A DNA stretch of 64,000 nucleotides from Mycolicibacterium mucogenicum DSM 44124. Lineage in GTDB: Bacteria > Actinomycetota > Actinomycetes > Mycobacteriales > Mycobacteriaceae. Position 1 is the first letter of the stretch, and each line of letters opens with the position of its first letter. Shown here in pieces: positions 56,326-64,000 of the stretch. The DNA is taken from NCBI RefSeq assembly GCF_005670685.2, contig NZ_CP062008.1, positions 4,464,001 to 4,528,000 on the forward strand, in the 5' to 3' direction. The notes under the pieces were generated by a model. It made no database searches and was not told the DNA's origin. It was given only the letters and a program-made list of their open reading frames with translations. A program made the position numbers and the translations under genes.

Positions 56326-57462
56326 CTAGCTACCGACGGTGAGGCCCACCTTCTGGAACTCCTTGAGGTCGCAGTACCCGGCCTTGGCCATCGAACGGCG
56401 CAGGCCACCGACCAGGTTGACCGAGCCGAACGGGTCGTCGGACGGGCCATTGAGGACCTGGTCGAGCGACGGACGCTCACCCAGCGCGACCTGCAGCAGC
56501 GCACCGCGCGGCAGCGACGGATGCGCCGCGGCAGCCGGCCAGAACCAGCCGTCACCAGGCGCTTCGGCAGCAGCGGCCAACGGGGTGCCCAGCAGGACGG
56601 CGTCGGCGCCGCAGGCGATGGCCTTGGCCAGGTCACCCGAGGTGTGGATGTCGCCGTCGGCCAGCACGTGGACGTAGCGGCCGCCGGTCTCGTCGAGGTA
56701 CTCGCGCCGCGCGGCGGCGGCGTCGGCGATCGCGGTGGCCATCGGCACGCTGATACCCAGGACCTCGTCGCTGGTCGTCGCGCCGTAGGTCGAGCCGTAG
56801 CCGACGATGACGCCGGCCGCGCCGGTGCGCATGAGGTGCAGCGCGGTGCGGTGATCGAGTACGCCACCGGCGACCACCGGCACGTCCAGCTCGGAGATGA
56901 AGGTCTTGAGGTTGAGCGGCTCACCGTCGGAGGCGACGCGCTCGGCCGAGATGATGGTGCCCTGGATGACCAGCAGGTCGATCCCGGCCGCGACCAGCGT
57001 CGGCGTCAGGGCCTGGGCGTTCTGCGGGCTGACCCGCACCGCGGTGGTGACGCCGGCTTCCCGGACGCGCGCCACGGCGGCGCCGAGCAGCTCCGGATCC
57101 AGCGGTGCCGCGTGGAGCTGCTGCAGCAGCCGCACGGCTGCCGACGGGTCGTCTTCCTTGGCCGCCAGCTCGACCACCTGGGCGAGCTTGTCCTCGACGT
57201 CGCGGTGCCGGCCGATCAGGCCTTCACCGTTGAGCACGCCGAGGCCACCGAGGCGGCCCATCTCGATGGCGAATTCGGGCGACACCAGTGAGTCGGTCGG
57301 GTGCGCCAGGACCGGAATCTCGAACCGGTAGGCGTCCAGCTGCCAGGCCGTCGAAACGTCCTGGCTGGAGCGGGTGCGCCGCGACGGCACGATGTTGATG
57401 TCGTCCAGCTCGTATGTACGACGAGCGGTCCGGCCCATGCCGATTTCGACCATGTCACGCAT
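56326..57462 (-). CDS. guaB3: GuaB3, IMP dehydrogenase-like protein without CBS domains
   Basis: A 378-residue protein beginning MRDMVEIGMGRTARRTYELDDINIVPSRRTRS; starting at the second Met (57453) would give the 375 residues I recall for Rv3410c. It keeps the IMPDH/GMPR barrel (GLGVLNGEGLIGR, VPVVAGGVLDHRTALHLMRTGAAGVIVGYGS) but the loop that should hold the catalytic Cys reads YGSTYGATTSDEVLG, with no Cys, so normal IMPDH chemistry is doubtful. It lies between guaB2 (23 bp upstream) and choD in one operon. Confidence 0.9.
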   Translation of the reverse strand: MRDMVEIGMGRTARRTYELDDINIVPSRRTRSSQDVSTAWQLDAYRFEIPVLAHPTDSLVSPEFAIEMGRLGGLGVLNGEGLIGRHRDVEDKLAQVVELAAKEDDPSAAVRLLQQLHAAPLDPELLGAAVARVREAGVTTAVRVSPQNAQALTPTLVAAGIDLLVIQGTIISAERVASDGEPLNLKTFISELDVPVVAGGVLDHRTALHLMRTGAAGVIVGYGSTYGATTSDEVLGISVPMATAIADAAAARREYLDETGGRYVHVLADGDIHTSGDLAKAIACGADAVLLGTPLAAAAEAPGDGWFWPAAAAHPSLPRGALLQVALGERPSLDQVLNGPSDDPFGSVNLVGGLRRSMAKAGYCDLKEFQKVGLTVGS

Positions 57463-57485
57463 GTGTTCTTTGACTTCCCTGTCAG

Positions 57486-59575
<2,090 letters not shown>

Positions 59576-59609
59576 TTTTTTCTGTTGACGTGCTGGATGT
59601 CACGTCTGG

Positions 59610-59853
59610 CCACGTTGAAGTTGCGCTGAGGGCGAAAAAGCCGAGTAGGCGGAGCCGTGGCTACAGAGTCAACGGCCGAGGCCCGGCGAATTCCGTTGAG
59701 TCCGCGCTGACGGCACAAAAGGCCGAGTAACCAGCACCCCCACTACAGGATCAACAGCCGAACCCGGCCGAATCCCGTTGACCCTGCACTCAGGGCACAA
59801 AAGGCCGAGTAGACAGAGCCGTGACTACAGAGTCAACGGCCGAACAACCTCAG
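59610..59853. repeat. 82-bp tandem repeat, about three copies
   Basis: The word CCGAGTA recurs at 59641, 59723 and 59805, exactly 82 bp apart, and flanking blocks recur in step: CGTTGA at 59613, 59694 and 59776, GCACAAAAGGCCGAG in copies two and three, and TACAGAGTCAACGGCCGA in copies one and three. Each unit has a TCAACGG/CCGTTGA pair able to form a stem. It fills the gap between convergent DUF5319 and rsdA genes. It is MIRU-like in size, and copy number may vary between strains. Confidence 0.75.
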
Positions 59854-61109
59854 TGCTCTCCGCGTCCCGATCCTGACGGGGCCTGCGTCGTCGTCACGAC
59901 GGACCGCTCCCGCGTCGGCTCGGGCTGCGCTTCCTTCGTTGTCGGCGCCACGGTGGGCTGCACAGCTGGGGCTGTCGGTGCAGGTGTGGTCACCGAGGGC
60001 ACTTCGACAGTCGGGGCGACGGTCGTGACGGTCTGCGCGGGCGCCGGGTTCTGCGTCGACGGCGCGACCGTGGCCGTCTGTGTGGCAGTCGCCGTGGGCG
60101 GCTTGGTGACGACGGGCTCGCTCGAGGGCACTGTAGCGGGCGAAGTCCCTGTCGCTGTCGCCGTCGCGGTCGACGACGGCACCGACGCCGAGGTGGCAGT
60201 CGACACCGAGGACGACGTCGCCGAGGTGACGGACGAGCTGCTCGCCGACGAAGAACCGGCCGTCTCTGTCGGGGACGCCGCACTCGTAGAAGAAGACGTG
60301 CTCGTCGACTCCGACGGCGAGGTCGACGTACTGCTCGACGTCGTGGACGTGTCGGTCGAGGTGGCCGTCGTGGACGAAGTGGTCGACGAGGTGGTCGTCG
60401 ACGTGCTGGACGACGAAGTCGAAGACGACGTCGTCTCCACCACCGGCACCGGCAACAGGGTCAGCGGCGAGGACGGCAGGACCGGCATCGGCTCTCCCGG
60501 CGGCGGCAGCGTCGCCGCGGGGTTCTGCTCGACCACCTTGTAGGTCAAGGCATTCCACTGCTGGATCAGCTGTTGCTTGTGCTCCGGGGCGTCGACGCTC
60601 TGCACGGTCGGGCTCAGCGCCTGGAGCTTCTCCTGCGCCTGCTGCCACTGGCCGTTGTCGATCAGCTGCTGCACCTGCTGCATCTCGGTCTGCGCGGCCA
60701 GCATCACCTGGTCGTCGCGTCTGGCCTTTTCGGCGCCGAACATCGCCGTGTGCAGGCCGTAGAGCGACGAGTTCGGGCCGGCAGCGTAGATCGCGGTGCC
60801 GAAGCCACCCAGGCACAGCAGCGCGGCCGCGACCGAGCCGACGATCGTCAGCGATGTCCGAGATTCCTTGCGGTGCAACCCGTTCTGCAGCGCCGCGACC
60901 GCGTCGCGGGCCGTGACGGGCGTCGTCACCGCGGGTTCGCGGATGCTGTCGCGCCAGTCGGCGAGCAGGAACGCCAGCTCGGCTTCGGTGGAATCCGTCG
61001 AGTACGCGTGCTGGTCGGCGGCGAGCGCGTCGAAGAATCGGTCGACGCGTCGAATCTCGTTGAGCGAGGGGTCACCGCCGCCCGGCGGCCATTGTCCGGA
61101 GTCAGGCAT
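59850..61109 (-). CDS. rsdA: anti-sigma-D factor RsdA
   Basis: A 419-residue membrane protein overlapping sigD by 8 bp. The N-terminal 80 residues (LNEIRRVDRFFDALAADQHAYST, then AELAFLLADWRDSIREPA) form the cytoplasmic sigma-binding domain. One membrane helix is at about 86-110 (LTIVGSVAAALLCLGGFGTAIYAA). The outside part has a Gln-rich helix (QTEMQQVQQLIDNGQWQQAQEKLQAL) and then nearly 200 residues of Ser/Thr/Val/Pro low complexity. It sequesters SigD; release in M. tuberculosis involves Clp proteolysis. Confidence 0.9.
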   Translation of the reverse strand: MPDSGQWPPGGGDPSLNEIRRVDRFFDALAADQHAYSTDSTEAELAFLLADWRDSIREPAVTTPVTARDAVAALQNGLHRKESRTSLTIVGSVAAALLCLGGFGTAIYAAGPNSSLYGLHTAMFGAEKARRDDQVMLAAQTEMQQVQQLIDNGQWQQAQEKLQALSPTVQSVDAPEHKQQLIQQWNALTYKVVEQNPAATLPPPGEPMPVLPSSPLTLLPVPVVETTSSSTSSSSTSTTTSSTTSSTTATSTDTSTTSSSTSTSPSESTSTSSSTSAASPTETAGSSSASSSSVTSATSSSVSTATSASVPSSTATATATGTSPATVPSSEPVVTKPPTATATQTATVAPSTQNPAPAQTVTTVAPTVEVPSVTTPAPTAPAVQPTVAPTTKEAQPEPTRERSVVTTTQAPSGSGRGEH

Positions 61110-61680
61110 GGCCGCGCTCCGTCGAACCGATCTCGGTCTTCAACCGCGCCAACGCACGGTGCTGCGCGACGCGGACCGCGCCGGCAGTGCTGCCGACAGC
61201 ATCGGCGGTCTCCTCGGCGCTCATGCCGACGACGACGCGCAGGATCAGGATTTCGCGCTGCTTCTCGGGCAGCACGGCCAGCAGGCGGTTCATCCGGGCC
61301 GCCGAGTCGGCGTCGATGGCCAGCTGTTCGGGGCCCAGCTCGGTCGAGGGGCGGTCCGGCAGATTGTCGGTGGCTTCAGCGCGGTTGCGGCCGGCGGCAC
61401 GATGCGCGTCAGCAACCTTGTGAGCGGCAATGCCGTACACGAAAGCCAGGAACGGCCGTCCCTGGTCCTTGTACCGCGGCAGCGCCGTGATCACAGCTAA
61501 ACACACCTCCTGAGCCACATCGTCTGCGGAAACACCCTGTCGCTCGCCGACCCCGAAGCGCGCACGGCAGTACCGAACGACGATCGGGCGGATGGTTTCC
61601 AGCACCTTGCGGAGCGCGTCGCGATTGCCGGCAACTGCATCAGCAACGACAGCATCGAGACCATCTCCCGAAAATGTCAT
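61102..61680 (-). CDS. sigD: ECF sigma factor SigD
   Basis: A 192-residue sigma-70 family protein. Region 2 contains RARFGVGERQGVSADDVAQEVCLAVITALPRYKDQGRPFLAFVYGIAAHKVADAHR, in pieces giving the -10 recognition helix. Region 4 has LAVLPEKQREILILRVVVGMSAEETADAVGSTAGAVRVAQHRALARLK, the -35 recognition helix-turn-helix. It is encoded with its anti-sigma RsdA. In M. tuberculosis SigD affects ribosomal, envelope and lipid genes and stringent-response-linked expression. The TPR-like gene upstream is on the same strand, 88 bp away. Confidence 0.93.
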   Translation of the reverse strand: MTFSGDGLDAVVADAVAGNRDALRKVLETIRPIVVRYCRARFGVGERQGVSADDVAQEVCLAVITALPRYKDQGRPFLAFVYGIAAHKVADAHRAAGRNRAEATDNLPDRPSTELGPEQLAIDADSAARMNRLLAVLPEKQREILILRVVVGMSAEETADAVGSTAGAVRVAQHRALARLKTEIGSTERGHA

Positions 61681-61768
61681 CGTGGGCGCAATCTCCAGCG
61701 TTACGGACGAGGCAGTGCCGTGGTTGGTATGTCAGGACAACAGTAATGACTGGTGCGGGCTACCAGAT

Positions 61769-62593
61769 TCATCCCGCCCATCGCCCGCCGCGGTCGCGCA
61801 CGGTGGCGGCCGCCGCGTCACGGATCTCTGCCATCGCCTCCGGGCTGTGCCCGGCGCTCCCGATATCGCTCAACAAACAGCCCAATGCCCAGGTCAGCGG
61901 CACCAACCCGAACTGCTGGGTGCGTGCCAGGGCGGCGTCGGCGATGCGACGGGACTCGTCGAACCGGCCGGCGCTGCACAGCGCCGCCGAATACACGACG
62001 TCGGTTTTCACGGCGTGGCGCGGCGAGCCGAGGTCGCCGACGAGCTGCCGGGCACGTTCGGCGTGGGCGACGGAGTCCTCACCCCGACCACTGACCATGG
62101 CCAACTCGGCGCTCACCCAGGCCAGCCGAACCCGCTGACGCGGTACCCCGCTGTTGTCGGTGTCGCCCGCGGCCCGCTCGAGCAACCGCTGCGCCACCGC
62201 GAAGCGACCGATCCCCAGGGCGTCGGCGGCCAGGCCGACGAGGGCGTCGGCGCGCGCCTCGGCGGCGTCGGGCCGATCGGCGACCAGGGCCCACGCCCGA
62301 CCGTCGGCAACCCGAGCGACGCGATGCCAACCGAGCTGCCGGAGAAACGACGCGCGGGTGCTGTGCGCCAGCGACAGCAACGGACCGCGACCGCGCCGCG
62401 CGACGGCGTCGAGATCGGCGGTGGCGGCGGCGTACCGACCCTGACCGCCGGCGGCCACGGCACGCAGCCACAGTTCGTCGGCCGAATGAGCCGCGGGCAG
62501 CGGCCAACACGGCAGGTTGTTGCCAAAAGCGGCGTCATACAGATGGACGGCTGGCGGGTCGACAGTGCCCGTCCTGGTACCGGTTGCGGTCAT
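61769..62593 (-). CDS. TPR-like conserved protein, Rv3415c-like
   Basis: A 274-residue protein, near the 275 I recall for Rv3415c. It consists of alternating alanine-rich helices, for example LWLRAVAAGGQGRYAAATADLDAVARRG, then AEARADALVGLAADALGIGRFAVAQRLLERAAG and SVAHAERARQLVGDLG, which look like tetratricopeptide repeats. No catalytic motif, signal peptide or membrane helix is visible. Its conserved place beside sigD suggests a link to that regulon, but no function is established. Confidence 0.8.
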   Translation of the reverse strand: MTATGTRTGTVDPPAVHLYDAAFGNNLPCWPLPAAHSADELWLRAVAAGGQGRYAAATADLDAVARRGRGPLLSLAHSTRASFLRQLGWHRVARVADGRAWALVADRPDAAEARADALVGLAADALGIGRFAVAQRLLERAAGDTDNSGVPRQRVRLAWVSAELAMVSGRGEDSVAHAERARQLVGDLGSPRHAVKTDVVYSAALCSAGRFDESRRIADAALARTQQFGLVPLTWALGCLLSDIGSAGHSPEAMAEIRDAAAATVRDRGGRWAG

Positions 62594-63007
62594 CGAGTCA
62601 GCACGGTATCAATGCCGCACCTTCGGATGGCCGCCTTCTCTCGCCGTGCGAGGCCGGGAGCTTTGGTTAATAATTAATTCGGGCCGTGTTAACAGCATGT
62701 CAACTACTTCCAATTCCGCCACATATCGATAGACGTGGCGAACTATCGCGAACTGCCGAAACAGGTGACTTCCGACAATATCGCCACCATCCGTTTCGTT
62801 TCCAAGGCATCGCGCAGATGAACGTGATGTAAATTCTTGACCTGCGCTTATGGGGTTTCGCACAGAGCGTGGCTATTGACGGAATTTGCCGAATCCTTCT
62901 ACGTTGTGTGCACGAGTTGTCATCGGCGACAAGTTCTCGGGTCATTTGCAGATCAGCGCGCATCCAAAGATTTTGCCAATCGGGTGCGCGGGGAGGAGTC
63001 GTTCCCA
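62594..63007. other. 414-bp regulatory spacer upstream of whiB3
   Basis: It has no gene but is AT-richer than its surroundings, with TTGGTTAATAATTAATTC near 62670 and TATTGACGGAATTTGCCG near 62873. It should hold the promoters of whiB3 and of the minus-strand TPR gene. whiB3 of M. tuberculosis is known to have a long, regulated upstream region. Confidence 0.5.
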
Positions 63008-63298
63008 ATGCCACAGCCGCAGCAGCTTCCCGGACCCAACGCCGATATGTGGGATTGGCAGATGCACGGCGTTTGCCGTGGCGTCGACTCGGCGGTGTTT
63101 TTTCACCCCGATGGCGAGCGCGGCCGCGCTCGGGCCCAGCGTGAAATGCGCGCCAAGGAGATGTGCCGGGCCTGCCCGGTGATCACTCAATGCCGGTCGC
63201 ACGCCCTGGCCGTGGGCGAGCCCTACGGCATCTGGGGCGGACTCAGCGAGGGCGAGCGTGAGCTCTTGCTCAAGCGGGGCATCCGCCGCGCGTCGTAG
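63008..63298 (+). CDS. whiB3: WhiB3 iron-sulfur redox regulator
   Basis: A 96-residue protein; GGGGAGGAG lies about 9 bases before ATG 63008. The four cluster cysteines are Cys 23, 53, 56 and 62 (CxxC and CxxxxxC spacing), followed by the WhiB turn GEPYGIWGG and a basic C-terminus (KRGIRRAS). It binds a [4Fe-4S] cluster, contacts the main sigma factor SigA, and regulates redox balance and lipid anabolism. It is slightly shorter than the 102 residues I recall for M. tuberculosis WhiB3, missing part of the basic tail. Confidence 0.95.
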   Translation: MPQPQQLPGPNADMWDWQMHGVCRGVDSAVFFHPDGERGRARAQREMRAKEMCRACPVITQCRSHALAVGEPYGIWGGLSEGERELLLKRGIRRAS

Positions 63299-63322
63299 AT
63301 AGCAGATATACAAACGGCACAG

Positions 63323-63350
63323 TCGGCCTCACCTGTACGGGTGGGGCCGA
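63323..63350. terminator. hairpin between whiB3 and nicT
   Basis: TCGGCCTCACC (63323-63333) pairs with GGTGGGGCCGA (63340-63350) with one T-G wobble and a 6-base loop, in the 65-bp gap between convergent genes. Confidence 0.6.
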
Positions 63351-63363
63351 TTGTGGTCGAGGC

Positions 63364-64000
63364 TCATTCCGTCCGGGCGATCGACGCTCCGGCCGTCCAT
63401 TTGGCCTCGATTCTGGCGTAACGCCAGATGAGTAGAGCCGCGACCCACGTGACCACGAACAGCCCCACGACGATGAAACCGAGCAGGTTGAGGTCGAGGC
63501 CGTTGATCCAGCCCCAGAAACCGCCGGTCCAGTTGAGCTGCCGGGCCATCAGACCGAGCAGCTCGGCGCCGCCGACAATCAGTGCCACCGCAATGGACAG
63601 TCCCGTGATGGTGATGTTGTAGTAGAGCTTGCGGACCGGCTTGAGGAACGCCCAACCGTAGGCGAAGTTCATGAAGGTACCGTCCGCGGTGTCGAGCAGG
63701 CTCATGCCCGCCGCGAACAGCATGGGCAGGCACAAGATGGCGTACCAGGGCAGCCCGGCCGCGGCACTGGTACCGGCCAGCATCAGCAGGGCCACCTCGG
63801 TGGCCGTGTCGAAGCCCAACCCGAACAGCACGCCGACGGCATACATCTGCCGGGGCCTGGTGATCGATTTCATGAGGCCGCCGAACACGCGATTCAGGAA
63901 TCCCCGCTTGTTGAGCTGGTCGTCGAGTACGGCTTCGTCGTAAGTCCCCGAACGCATTTCGCGGAACACTTTCAGCGTGCCGGCGAGGATGCCGACGTTG
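63364..64000 (-). CDS. nicT: HoxN/HupN/NixA-family nickel/cobalt transporter, 5' end cut by the window
   Basis: The frame is open to the window edge (NVGILAGTLKVFREM continues past 64000), so this is the C-terminal 211 residues. The NiCoT motif GLGFDTATEVALLMLAG is present, then FAAGMSLLDTADGTFMNFAYGWAF, and about five membrane helices. The N-terminal RHAxDADHI metal motif should lie outside. It imports nickel or cobalt, as for urease or hydrogenase. It ends with the basic and polar tail ARIEAKWTAGASIARTE. Confidence 0.9.
   Translation of the reverse strand, partial: NVGILAGTLKVFREMRSGTYDEAVLDDQLNKRGFLNRVFGGLMKSITRPRQMYAVGVLFGLGFDTATEVALLMLAGTSAAAGLPWYAILCLPMLFAAGMSLLDTADGTFMNFAYGWAFLKPVRKLYYNITITGLSIAVALIVGGAELLGLMARQLNWTGGFWGWINGLDLNLLGFIVVGLFVVTWVAALLIWRYARIEAKWTAGASIARTE

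Noticed and set aside
59610..59853. A CRISPR array reading of the 82-bp repeats
   Set aside because: Whole units are repeated without unique spacers, only three copies exist, and no cas genes are present.
59821..60543. Valine/aspartate-rich plus-strand frame over rsdA
   Set aside because: It is the antisense of the Ser/Thr repeat region of rsdA and has no independent support.

Overview
The window looks like a chromosomal segment of a mycobacterium, most likely a fast-growing Mycobacterium/Mycolicibacterium. It is GC-rich with strong GC3 coding bias and uses many GTG starts. The right half carries an actinobacterial gene set I recognise from M. tuberculosis H37Rv (recalled, not searched) in the Rv3389c to Rv3416 neighbourhood: htdY, acrA1, iunH, imuA'/imuB, guaA, an Rv3405c/Rv3406-like pair, an HAD phosphatase plus GH65 pair, choD, guaB3, guaB2, a DUF5319 protein, rsdA, sigD, a TPR-like protein and whiB3. 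The left half looks more accessory.

Layout. 1-3567: end of a lysophospholipid acyltransferase-type gene, then an ECF-type transporter made of a fused membrane/double-ATPase protein and a separate EcfT. 3917-8869: small secreted proline-rich or leucine-repeat proteins, a two-component system and a TetR regulator, separated by long non-coding stretches. 9252-15805: an APC permease, a divergently read aldehyde dehydrogenase and Lrp/AsnC regulator, a class III aminotransferase and an alpha/beta hydrolase, which suggests catabolism of a polyamine or omega-amino acid. 16031-20744: asparaginase, FCD-GntR regulator, asparagine-type permease and aspartase, a complete route from asparagine to fumarate plus ammonia, with matching palindromes upstream of the asparaginase and of the permease. 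20918-22039: an XRE repressor divergent from an extra methionine aminopeptidase, with twin operators between them. 22040-25738: about 1 kb without a gene, ending in an IS21-like terminal sequence, followed by a flavin monooxygenase/DUF899/SRPBCC cassette. 26030-27298: two DUF5994 paralogues around a cold-shock gene.

27458-40606: htdY and acrA1 (lipid metabolism), then a nitrogen cluster. It has an Amt ammonium transporter divergent from a type III glutamine synthetase-like ligase, three genes that are separate glutamate-synthase domains (amidotransferase, beta-helix, FMN domain), a sarcosine-oxidase-like flavoprotein, an M20 amidohydrolase, an XRE-cupin regulator and a nucleoside hydrolase. 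The amt/ligase spacer holds a tandem AC-n9-AC-n9-AC array matching the mycobacterial GlnR consensus. This is the best candidate here for an incompletely described pathway, possibly N-methylglutamate or another N-methyl/ureido nitrogen source.

40706-48212: ohrR-ohr peroxide defence, the imuA'/imuB mutasome genes (imuA' is frameshifted in this sequence), and a lipoprotein, S53 peptidase and zinc-ribbon membrane protein set. 48237-64000: purine synthesis (guaA, guaB2, guaB3), a TetR/alkylsulfatase-type dioxygenase pair, GH65 and HAD sugar enzymes, choD, an 82-bp tandem repeat, the sigD-rsdA pair, whiB3, and an edge-truncated nickel/cobalt permease. Several gaps between convergent genes hold long, nearly perfect hairpins that look like bidirectional terminators. 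No rRNA, tRNA or CRISPR array was seen.
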